Assembly (NCBI GenBank): GCA_020063525.1
Contig: JAGUUJ010000131.1
Span: 1-8,073 of the forward strand
Reading direction: 5' to 3'
Source: Candidatus Omnitrophota bacterium
GTDB taxonomy: Bacteria; Omnitrophota; Gorgyraeia; Gygaellales; Profunditerraquicolaceae
DNA: 8,073 nt
The notes under the pieces: model-generated
Seen by the model: only the letters and a program-made list of their open reading frames with translations
Database searches by the model: none
What the model was told of the DNA's origin: nothing
Shown here: piece after piece, positions 1 through 4,806 of the stretch
How positions within the stretch are numbered: the first letter of the stretch is position 1
How the letters are laid out: each line of letters starts with the position of its first letter
Made by a program: the position numbers and the translations under genes

Positions 1-684
1 CTCTTTTGTGAACGTCTTATCCTGTGTGCTTGGCGTTATGTTCGCGCTGGGATGATTATGGACGCAAATAATCGATGCCGCAAACTTCTGCAAAGCTGAG
101 TGAATAATCTCCCGAACAATCGGCATCGCTTTATCTACTGTGCCGGTGGCCGCGTCCGCGATATCGATGATCCGGTTATTGCTGTCCAAATACACGACCT
201 TAAATGCTTCTGTCTTTAAATCACGCATTTGCGGCATAAGGATATCCATAATATCTTTGGACGAAGTTATTTTTTGTTTACCCGTGCTTGCCTCATCCTC
301 ACGAAACCGCCTGCCAATTTCAAGCGCGGCCTGAATGTGAGCAATCTTAGCACTGCCTAGACCCTTAAAGCCCTTCCAGTCGTGCGTATCTGTATGAGCC
401 ATATTTCTAAATGTGCCGAATTTCTTTATAACCTTGCGGGCAAGGTCGATGGCGCTTGAGCCATTGGTGCCGGTGCGTAAAAGAATAGCCAGAAGCTCAG
501 AATTGCTCAACGCTTTCGCACCTTTCTTGAGTAACTTCTCCCTCGGCCTATCATCCTCCGGCCAAGTCTTGATACCTGTGGCTTTGCCTATGGCTTTGGC
601 CAAAGGAGGCCAAACCATCGCCCTCTGGCGTATCGGAGGGCAAACCACGGCCTTCTGGCCTGTAGCTTTAGATTCCTTCGTCAT
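1..684 (-). CDS. radC: RadC-family JAB/MPN (JAMM) domain protein, 3' end beyond window
   Basis: The frame reads without a stop from ATG at 682-684 to base 1, so 228 residues are visible and the C-terminus lies outside. Residues 38-50 (IKTWPEDDRPREK) match the usual RadC start. A helix-hairpin-helix stretch follows (GFKGLGSAKIAHIQAALEIG), then the JAB domain with an intact JAMM metal motif: H209, H211, S219 and D222 in HNHPSANITPSTQD. The family is a predicted zinc hydrolase; its old link to DNA repair is disputed, and it is frequent in mobile elements. An in-frame TAA at 718-720 and the purine-rich GGGCAGAGAAGAGA just upstream support this start. The first 37 residues are an unusual extension made largely of tandem repeats (see 579-663). 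The visible part shows no frameshift. The gene follows the AbiE-like operon on the same strand after 191 bp of palindromic spacer. The identification is firm; the cellular role is not. Confidence 0.93.
   Translation of the reverse strand, partial: MTKESKATGQKAVVCPPIRQRAMVWPPLAKAIGKATGIKTWPEDDRPREKLLKKGAKALSNSELLAILLRTGTNGSSAIDLARKVIKKFGTFRNMAHTDTHDWKGFKGLGSAKIAHIQAALEIGRRFREDEASTGKQKITSSKDIMDILMPQMRDLKTEAFKVVYLDSNNRIIDIADAATGTVDKAMPIVREIIHSALQKFAASIICVHNHPSANITPSTQDKTFTKE
579..663. repeat. Imperfect 30-bp and 12-bp tandem repeats inside the 5' end of radC
   Basis: Two copies of a 30-bp unit start at 605 and 635. Over their first 29 bases they agree at all but about six positions. Both lie in the radC frame and encode the 10-residue repeats QKAVVCPPIR and QRAMVWPPLA. 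Next to them is a 12-bp duplication (tggctttgccta at 579-590, tggctttggcca at 591-602), encoding AKAI/GKAT. A perfect 12-bp palindrome, ctttggccaaag, lies at 594-605. Together they account for most of the 37 residues before the normal RadC start. This looks like in-frame repeat expansion or insertion of a small palindromic element. Confidence 0.75.
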
Positions 685-718
685 TCTTCTCTTCTCTGCC
701 CTTTGAATGCTGTATTTT

Positions 719-743
719 TATGGTACGAAAGTTACGTGCCATA
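719..743. repeat. Short inverted repeat in the radC leader
   Basis: Arms TATGGTACG (719-727) and CGTGCCATA (735-743) pair over nine positions with one mismatch, around a 7-base loop. The repeat sits about 35 bp upstream of the radC ATG. It could be an operator or a leader hairpin. No convincing -10/-35 pair was found nearby. Confidence 0.45.
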
Positions 744-747
744 TAAC

Positions 748-866
748 TGAGCCCTCGGGGAGTTTTTTATAATTATCGAGGGCTCATCCTGAGGCCGTAA
801 GGCCGAAGGATCTTTGAGATCCCTCGTTTCACTCGGGATGAGGGGTCGGGGAAAATCCCCGACCCC
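748..866. repeat. Cluster of four palindromes between the phosphatase gene and radC
   Basis: In order on the + strand: TGAGCCCTCG (748-757) pairs with CGAGGGCTCA (777-786). ATCCTGAGGCC, starting near 786, pairs with GGCCGAAGGAT around a gtaa loop, with a GA mismatch. GGATCTTTGAGATCC (808-822) is a 6-bp stem with a 3-base loop. GGGGTCGGGG (842-851) pairs with CCCCGACCCC (857-866), a 10-bp GC stem ten bases past the phosphatase stop. The last stem may end transcription of the AbiE-like operon, but no U-tract follows it on the minus strand. The dense array resembles dispersed REP/MITE-type intergenic repeats; copy number elsewhere cannot be judged here. Confidence 0.7.
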
Positions 867-875
867 TCAATTATT

Positions 876-1565
876 TTATAGCTTGTCCGGCGTTCCGCCG
901 TATAAGTCCGGAGTCAAATCTGACTGCCAATATTCCTTAGTATCAACATCCATTATAGTGAGCTTACCTGACCATCCCGCGCCTGTATCGATGTTCCACA
1001 CATTGCATAGATGAATCGGCTGCAACGTGTTATAAAGTTCGGTTGTTGTATGGCCAACAAAGATATCCTTATATCGGCCCAATTGACACCTGTGCCCGTC
1101 CATCTGTTTCTTCCAGGCCATATCAAGGAGCCTTCTATCCCAGACCAATGCTTGCGCGCTGTGAGCAGAAAGCGATATGTCCGGATTAAACCCACCATGC
1201 ACAAAAATCTGCTCATCACGCTCAATCCAGAGTTGACCGCCCTTTAAGAAATCGATGTGCGCCTGCGGCATAGGGCCGCCGTTATATGACGCCATTGTCC
1301 GGTCACCGCCCTGACTCGTCCATATCTCCGGCTTGTCACCACGCAAAGCCCAGTCCAGAGCCCACATATCATGATTGCCAATGACCAAATCGCAGTGCTT
1401 AACCTTCAAGAGTTCATCGATACACTGCTTAGCTTCCGGATATCCATCGCAAACATCGCCTATCACGAACAGACGATCTTTCTTGCAATCAAATTTCGCG
1501 CGTTTAAAACACTGCATTAACGCCTTATAAGCGCCATGAATATCGCCGATGGCGTACGTCTTCAC
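876..1565 (-). CDS. PPP-superfamily metallophosphatase, third gene of the AbiE-like operon
   Basis: This 229-residue protein carries the calcineurin-like phosphoesterase metal motifs in order: GDIHG (7-11), GDVCDG (36-41), GNHD (63-66), HGG (123-125) and GHT (171-173). It is predicted to hydrolyse a phosphoester in the cytoplasm with two metal ions; substrate is not readable from sequence. GNHD and the small size place it nearer the ApaH/PrpA/PrpE-like bacterial group than the eukaryotic Ser/Thr phosphatases. The Arg of the usual GDxxDRG motif is replaced (D40-G41-Y42), which may change phosphate binding. The start is GTG at 1563-1565, overlapping the TGA of the upstream nucleotidyltransferase gene as GTGA, with AAGGAA upstream. 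The two are therefore probably translationally coupled. Fold and metal centre are confident; role as protein, nucleotide or RNA-end phosphatase is open. Confidence 0.9.
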   Translation of the reverse strand: MKTYAIGDIHGAYKALMQCFKRAKFDCKKDRLFVIGDVCDGYPEAKQCIDELLKVKHCDLVIGNHDMWALDWALRGDKPEIWTSQGGDRTMASYNGGPMPQAHIDFLKGGQLWIERDEQIFVHGGFNPDISLSAHSAQALVWDRRLLDMAWKKQMDGHRCQLGRYKDIFVGHTTTELYNTLQPIHLCNVWNIDTGAGWSGKLTIMDVDTKEYWQSDLTPDLYGGTPDKL

Positions 1566-2377
1566 GCGGTATTCCTTTGCAACGCATCTCTTAAGCCTTT
1601 AAATCTATCAAATATGTCTTGCCGCACATCGCGGATGAATTCATCGGGGCCGTTCTCCTGCTCGATTAACAGACATCCTTGGCTTGAGACCCTTTCAAAA
1701 AATTTGTTTATGCTATCCGGAGCGTTCGTTAAATATCCCTTTTCCCTATACTGGGATACTTCTTTCAAAATCGCATCAATGTCAGGCGCATACCGTAAAA
1801 TGAAGTACATGTAATGCAAGTCTTTGGCCTGTTTTTCCTTGTTCTCCCTATCAATAAAAGTCGCTCCCTTGTGATATAAGAAGGCTGACGGTTTCGGACA
1901 ATTCAGAAGATAGCTCTTGTTCTTTTTCTTGCCTGTGCCCGTTAGGGTAGCCTGAATGTTTATCGAGATGCGGTGTTTCAGCAGGAAATCGAATTTTTCA
2001 ATCTTGTTTATCTGTATCTGGTGTCCTACCATTTTTTCGATTGCCTTAATATCAACGGTAGGATAAGTAATAAACTCTACCGGGATTTTTTCTTTATACA
2101 GCACAACCGGAAACAGCCTATCCATCTTGAGATGGCGTTCTTTGTAATCCAAAGAAGAAAGTGTTTCAAAAATTGTCTTTGAATATTCTCCGGTAACGGA
2201 CTCGTCTACGCCAAAATCTATATCCACCGTCGTAACCGGATTCCTAACGGTTGTTCTCCAAAGAAAGTTTGAATAGATATACGGCATCCATCCGCCAACA
2301 AGGGTGAGATCCGGAAGATAATCGCTGATATCTTCAAGCACATTGAAAAATACGGCTTCGATTTTCTCAAGATTCAT
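1562..2377 (-). CDS. AbiEii-like nucleotidyltransferase, putative type IV toxin
   Basis: This 271-residue protein has the hallmarks of a minimal DNA polymerase-beta-type nucleotidyltransferase: a GGW motif (G28-G29) after a hydrophobic strand, then D52-x-D54 in TVDIDFGVD. A possible third carboxylate is E101 in PVEFITY, where Asp is more usual. Further on, a Lys/Asp-rich helix (NKEKQAKDLHYMYFIL) resembles the conserved second motif of AbiEii/AbiGii proteins. Characterised relatives such as MenT attack tRNA by adding nucleotides; that activity is inferred here. The start codon overlaps the end of the AbiEi-like gene by 11 bp, and the stop overlaps the phosphatase gene by 4 bp, so all three are one translational unit. 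The ribosome site (AAGGGA, about 11 bases upstream) is weak, fitting coupled and limited toxin synthesis. It could instead be a non-toxic nucleotidyltransferase of similar fold. Confidence 0.8.
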   Translation of the reverse strand: MNLEKIEAVFFNVLEDISDYLPDLTLVGGWMPYIYSNFLWRTTVRNPVTTVDIDFGVDESVTGEYSKTIFETLSSLDYKERHLKMDRLFPVVLYKEKIPVEFITYPTVDIKAIEKMVGHQIQINKIEKFDFLLKHRISINIQATLTGTGKKKNKSYLLNCPKPSAFLYHKGATFIDRENKEKQAKDLHYMYFILRYAPDIDAILKEVSQYREKGYLTNAPDSINKFFERVSSQGCLLIEQENGPDEFIRDVRQDIFDRFKGLRDALQRNTA

Positions 2378-3053
2378 ACAGATTTTTTCCCTTCTCTTCC
2401 AAGTATTTTTTCAGATATTCCCCATGTTCACGGCCGCGAGGTTTAAAGTTGTAGAGGTCTAGATAAAGCTGCAAATTGGAAACAACCTTATATCCTTTTA
2501 TTGTCTGAGCGCTATAAAATACGCTCTTCTTGTAATGCGGGCGAATGATATGAATGTTGCCGCCTCTTACGAGCTCCTTTAAATCAAGTTGTTGGCGTAA
2601 CTCGAGAATATCCTTATTCCAGTCCTCAGGCTGGAAATACAGATAGACCTGATCTGTGACTACAAAAGAAGTTATCAGATTGGCGCCGGAATGGAGCGTG
2701 AGGACGTATGGCTTATCTTTCAGATAGTCCTTAAACTTCGTTAAGATATTATTATCCGGAGAATAATAAGTATCGATTTCGTTTAACTCAAACCGATACT
2801 CTGCCACCCAATCGCTGATAAGCTCATCTCTATTCGTAAGAAGCGTGTAGCTATCGGGGCCGCGTTTGACCCGCTCAATGTAACCCTTCTTCGCCATGGT
2901 TTCAAGCACACCTTGCGCCATCCCAAGGCTTACCCCGTCGGCACCCGTAAAGTCGCGCGTAACCCATTTCTTTTCAGGGTTAGACAGCATTTTTCTTAGA
3001 ATAAAGGTCGCCTTATCAGCAAAAATATTCTTTCCATTCGTATGGTTATTCAT
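2367..3053 (-). CDS. AbiEi-like winged-helix regulator, putative type IV antitoxin
   Basis: With the ATG at 3051-3053 the protein is 228 residues. A longer reading from GTG at 3062 is unlikely: that GTG abuts the Shine-Dalgarno AAAAGGAG at 3062-3069, while the ATG lies 8 bases after it. Residues about 11-75 form a winged helix-turn-helix (recognition region around TRDFTGADGVSLGMAQGV, wing around RVKRGPDSYTLLT). The rest matches the style of AbiEi C-terminal domains, with a beta-rich part (PYVLTLHSGANLI) and a basic tail. AbiEi proteins bind inverted repeats in their own promoter and counter AbiEii without known direct contact. The gene order and overlap with the nucleotidyltransferase gene are typical of AbiE operons, and near-identical half-sites lie on its promoter. 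The family call rests on architecture and context, not on a clear signature motif. Confidence 0.75.
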   Translation of the reverse strand: MNNHTNGKNIFADKATFILRKMLSNPEKKWVTRDFTGADGVSLGMAQGVLETMAKKGYIERVKRGPDSYTLLTNRDELISDWVAEYRFELNEIDTYYSPDNNILTKFKDYLKDKPYVLTLHSGANLITSFVVTDQVYLYFQPEDWNKDILELRQQLDLKELVRGGNIHIIRPHYKKSVFYSAQTIKGYKVVSNLQLYLDLYNFKPRGREHGEYLKKYLEEKGKNLYES

Positions 3054-3071
3054 AATGTTCACTCCTTTTGA

Positions 3072-3110
3072 TTGTTCACTAATTAGTAAACAATATACAC
3101 TTAGTGAACA
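3072..3110. promoter_or_regulatory. Probable operator: three TTAGTRAACA half-sites on the AbiE-like promoter
   Basis: A 22-bp near-perfect palindrome spans 3072-3093 (TTGTTCACTAATTAGTAAACAA, one mismatched pair). It is two 10-bp half-sites back to back: TTAGTGAACA on the minus strand (3073-3082) and TTAGTAAACA on the plus strand (3083-3092). A third, perfect half-site TTAGTGAACA lies at 3101-3110 within the promoter spacer, 18 bp from the second. Binding here would block RNA polymerase. This matches the autoregulation by inverted repeats known for AbiEi, so the first gene product is the likely ligand (inference). Confidence 0.8.
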
Positions 3111-3120
3111 TCAATGTCAA
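3092..3120 (-). promoter_or_regulatory. Sigma70-type promoter of the AbiE-like operon
   Basis: On the minus strand a perfect -35 TTGACA (3115-3120) is followed by a 17-bp spacer and -10 TATATT (3092-3097). The start point would fall near 3085, giving a leader of about 30 bases to the ATG at 3053. One operator half-site lies in the spacer and the palindrome overlaps the -10 and start. Such a strong core with overlapping sites suggests a repressed promoter. Confidence 0.85.
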
Positions 3121-3137
3121 GTGTTTTCTTATCCTGT

Positions 3138-3281
3138 CTTGGCTTGTTCTCGCAGCACCGCTCGGATTTCCCCAACGAGGAATTTCTTGCTTCGAGAAAA
3201 TTCTCGCTCTGACCGATAATTTTTAGCGGGTCAACCCTCACCCGCAACGAATTTTCTAGATGCTGCTCAAATCAAGCCAAG
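3138..3281. repeat. 144-bp module of nested inverted repeats (module A)
   Basis: Outer arms CTTGGCTTG (3138-3146) and CAAGCCAAG (3273-3281) pair perfectly. Next come GCAGCA (3152-3157) with TGCTGC (3261-3266), then AGAAAATTC (3195-3203) with GAATTTTCT (3249-3257), then GCGGGT (3226-3231) with ACCCGC (3240-3245). A side hairpin is possible around GATTTCC/GGAATTTC (about 3165-3187). The pairs are in correct nested order, so a long branched fold is possible in DNA or RNA. No matching family recognised; it could be a mobile-element end or a non-coding RNA. Confidence 0.65.
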
Positions 3282-3308
3282 CCACCCACTAAAACAGATA
3301 TGTTTGTA

Positions 3309-3500
3309 GACTTTTTGCGGAGGGATTTGTGAGCGTGCAATTAGAAATTTTTTGGCCAGTTGTTTTCGTTTGATTCTGCAAGGATTTACGACTTGCTGGA
3401 GCACGCCTGCCCTACGGTAGACTACTGGCGGAAACAAGGAGTAAACCGCAGCAGACGGCAAAAAAATTTCAGCACGCGAGCAAAACCCGCAGCAAAAGCT
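3309..3500. repeat. About 190-bp module of nested inverted repeats (module B)
   Basis: The outer region CTTTTTGCGG (3311-3320) pairs loosely with CCGCAGCAAAAG (3488-3499). The next pair is stronger: GAGCGTGC (3331-3338) with GCACGCGAGC (from 3472), directly followed by GAAATTTTTTGGCC (from 3344) with GGCAAAAAAATTTC (3457-3470), nearly perfect over 13-14 positions. Inside, TGTTTTCG (3361-3368) may pair with CGGAAACA (from 3428). The layout mirrors module A, next to it, suggesting one composite element. Identity unknown. Confidence 0.55.
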
Positions 3501-3535
3501 GTTACCTAAGTATATGGACAATATAAAAGCCGTTC

Positions 3536-4189
3536 TCACAGGATCTTTAATAACTCTGAAATTCTATCAATAATGCGGCAGGGCCTCTCTCTTTTAATCT
3601 CTGATTTTGTACTGGAGCCTGTAGTAACAATGATGGTCTCAACCTTTGCGCGCCTGCCTGCCTGGGCATCAATAGTCATATCGCCTACATAGAGGGTCTG
3701 CTTGGGCTTTAAAGCAAATCTTTGCATAATCCTATTTATGATTTCCGGGTGAGGCTTGATATGTTTTAACTTATCAGCGCAAAGAATATAGTCAAAATAT
3801 CTTTTAAGTTTAAGGTGACGGAGCAAAATCCAGGAAAATCGGCTAGGACGGTTACTTGCTACAGCAAGCCGGTAACCTTTATTTTTAAGATAAGCTAATA
3901 CTTTATATACCTTCGGGAATAAACGGGATTCCTTAAGAAGTGCTAACTTATGGTGCTTACGGTATATAGATAAAGCACAAGAAGTGTCCTTTTCTTTTAT
4001 AAAAGGCCTTAAGAGATTCTCATCTCCCCAACCCACTGCCCGACGGATAGTCAAAACATCTTGCACAGGATAATTTAGTTTTTGCATAGTATAGTTAAAG
4101 CTGCTAATTATTGCCGGATACGCATCAACGAGCGTCCCGTCTAAATCAAAGATAATAAGCTTAATTTGTACCATCTTAAGTTGAGTCAT
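3536..4189 (-). CDS. HAD-superfamily phosphatase, Gph/PGMB-like
   Basis: The 217-residue protein has all four HAD motifs: DLDGT (nucleophile D15, acid D17), ASN (S112), KPHPE (K145) and GDMTIDAQAG (D170, D174). The stretch between motifs I and II (about 22-95) is a helical C1 cap, as in phosphoglycolate phosphatases and beta-phosphoglucomutases. Length is normal. It should dephosphorylate a small cytosolic phosphometabolite through an aspartyl-phosphate; the substrate cannot be chosen from sequence, so no symbol is given. ATG at 4187-4189 and ATG at 4172-4174 (giving MVQIKLIIFDLDGT) are both possible, and neither has a clear ribosome site. The second is closer to the usual family start. The gene follows the terminator of the exported-protein gene and may have its own promoter overlapping that terminator. 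Confidence 0.9.
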   Translation of the reverse strand: MTQLKMVQIKLIIFDLDGTLVDAYPAIISSFNYTMQKLNYPVQDVLTIRRAVGWGDENLLRPFIKEKDTSCALSIYRKHHKLALLKESRLFPKVYKVLAYLKNKGYRLAVASNRPSRFSWILLRHLKLKRYFDYILCADKLKHIKPHPEIINRIMQRFALKPKQTLYVGDMTIDAQAGRRAKVETIIVTTGSSTKSEIKRERPCRIIDRISELLKIL

Positions 4190-4202
4190 AACTTATGCGC
4201 TC

Positions 4203-4231
4203 ATTAAAATAACAAAGGCAGGGTATCTCAA
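4203..4231 (-). promoter_or_regulatory. Possible promoter of the HAD gene, overlapping a terminator
   Basis: On the minus strand TTGAGA (4226-4231) lies 17 bp from TTTAAT (4203-4208); each matches five of six consensus bases. The -35 is in the loop of the upstream gene's terminator. The start would be near 4196, giving a leader of about 7 bases (ATG at 4189) or 22 bases (ATG at 4174). AT-rich chance matches are common, so this is tentative. Confidence 0.4.
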
Positions 4232-4238
4232 CCCTGCC
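4205..4238 (-). terminator. Rho-independent terminator of the exported-protein gene
   Basis: On the minus strand GGCAGGGT and ACCCTGCC (4231-4238 and 4217-4224) form a perfect 8-bp stem with a 6-base loop. It is followed by TTTGTTATTTT and lies about 45 bp beyond the stop of the gene at 4282. This is the clearest terminator in the window. Confidence 0.85.
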
Positions 4239-4281
4239 CCTTTGGGCATCAATAATTATCGCTATTTATTCAATACAATTA

Positions 4282-4719
4282 TTATTCTAAACCCGGTACT
4301 GCTTTTGGCTCTTCTTTAATACTTCCCTCTGGTAAAGTTTGTATGCCCTCGGGCTTTTCCACACTGATATTTCTGGCTATATTACTACCATCCGGACTAA
4401 TCATATAATCAATGCTCAGTGTGTCCTGAGGCTTTATCTCATCTACGGACTTAACGTTCTCATAGGTTGTCTTATCATCGACAACAATATTTATCTCTTT
4501 CTCAGTATCCGTTTCATAATCAAGATATTTAACTAATACCTTCTTGGCAGCCGCATCTACAGAGACTACCTCTCCCCAAATCCATAGTGTCTCTGGCTCA
4601 GAAGGCACCTCTTCAGCCGGTGGCTTCTCTGCCGCCTCATCCTGACTAAAAATTAAACCAGTGCTTATTAATATAAAAGAAAACATAATTCCTAAAACCA
4701 AACTCATTTTTATTTTCAT
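4282..4719 (-). CDS. Small exported protein with an OB/beta-type domain (DUF5666-like)
   Basis: This is a 145-residue protein of no recognised specific function. Residues 1-25 form a Sec signal peptide: basic MKIKM, a hydrophobic core, and a probable cut near S25-Q26. No lipobox cysteine is present, so a soluble periplasmic or secreted product is likely. A Pro/Glu-rich linker (27-44) follows. Residues about 44-125 look beta-rich: WGEVVSVDAAAKKVLVKY, a middle TEKEINIVVDDKTTY, and a final NIARNISVEKP. This resembles DUF5666/OB-like domains (VTSVDxxAKTLTV... style). The tail is acidic and proline-containing. The ATG has an excellent ribosome site, AAAAGGAGGG at 7 bases. The gene is a single transcription unit with a consensus promoter and a clear terminator, suggesting strong and perhaps induced expression. 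Confidence 0.8.
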   Translation of the reverse strand: MKIKMSLVLGIMFSFILISTGLIFSQDEAAEKPPAEEVPSEPETLWIWGEVVSVDAAAKKVLVKYLDYETDTEKEINIVVDDKTTYENVKSVDEIKPQDTLSIDYMISPDGSNIARNISVEKPEGIQTLPEGSIKEEPKAVPGLE

Positions 4720-4743
4720 CTTATAACCCTCCTTTTCGAAGAT

Positions 4744-4772
4744 AATTTATCACAGAATAGACGCTCTGTCAA
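4744..4772 (-). promoter_or_regulatory. Sigma70-type promoter of the exported-protein gene
   Basis: A perfect -35 TTGACA (4767-4772) is separated by 17 bp from TAAATT (4744-4749) on the minus strand. The ribosome site at 4728-4736 lies just downstream, so the leader is short. The sequence immediately upstream of the -35 carries two direct repeats. Confidence 0.8.
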
Positions 4773-4778
4773 TATAAA

Positions 4779-4798
4779 ATGGTTAATTGATGGTTAAT
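4779..4798 (-). promoter_or_regulatory. Two direct repeats ATTAACCAT, 11-bp period, beside the -35
   Basis: Perfect 9-bp copies ATTAACCAT lie at 4790-4798 and 4779-4787 (minus strand), one 11-bp step apart and 6 bp before the -35. Direct repeats at this step and place are typical of binding sites for OmpR/PhoB-type response regulators, which activate transcription from there. The regulator is not in the window. They also lie just past the transporter's stop. Confidence 0.55.
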
Positions 4799-4806
4799 AA
4801 TAAATA

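Larger units (their letters stand above)
3121..3535. other. Non-coding structured interval between the HAD gene and the AbiE-like promoter
   Basis: No convincing gene occupies these 415 bp. The longest open frame (3267-3539, minus, 90 residues, GTG start overlapping the HAD stop as GTGA) has no ribosome site and looks non-globular, with many Cys/Pro and hydrophobic residues out of pattern. Most of the interval is two modules of nested inverted repeats, annotated separately. It lies where base composition shifts from AT-rich on the high-coordinate side to visibly GC-richer on the low-coordinate side. Confidence 0.6.

Noticed and set aside
605..663. Start of a CRISPR array
   Set aside because: Only two imperfect 30-bp copies directly abutting with no spacers, and they are in a coding frame.
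413..706. Plus-strand open frame of 97 residues
   Set aside because: It lies antisense to radC, whose minus-strand frame encodes a clear RadC sequence; it is a shadow.
842..866. Classical rho-independent terminator for the phosphatase operon
   Set aside because: The GC stem is strong, but no U-tract follows it on the minus strand; kept as a hairpin only.
2367..3062. Longer AbiEi-like protein starting at GTG 3062
   Set aside because: The GTG abuts the Shine-Dalgarno; the ATG at 3053 has proper 8-base spacing. The same reasoning moves the small membrane protein start from 7101 to 7092.
3138..3281. Integron attC site
   Set aside because: Length and foldability fit, but I could not find the required RYYYAAC and GTTRRRY pair at the ends, and no integrase is visible.
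3267..3539. 90-residue minus-strand open frame whose GTG overlaps the HAD stop as GTGA
   Set aside because: No ribosome site, odd composition, and the frame runs across both inverted-repeat modules; more likely a by-product of the structured non-coding element, although the overlap looks like coupling.
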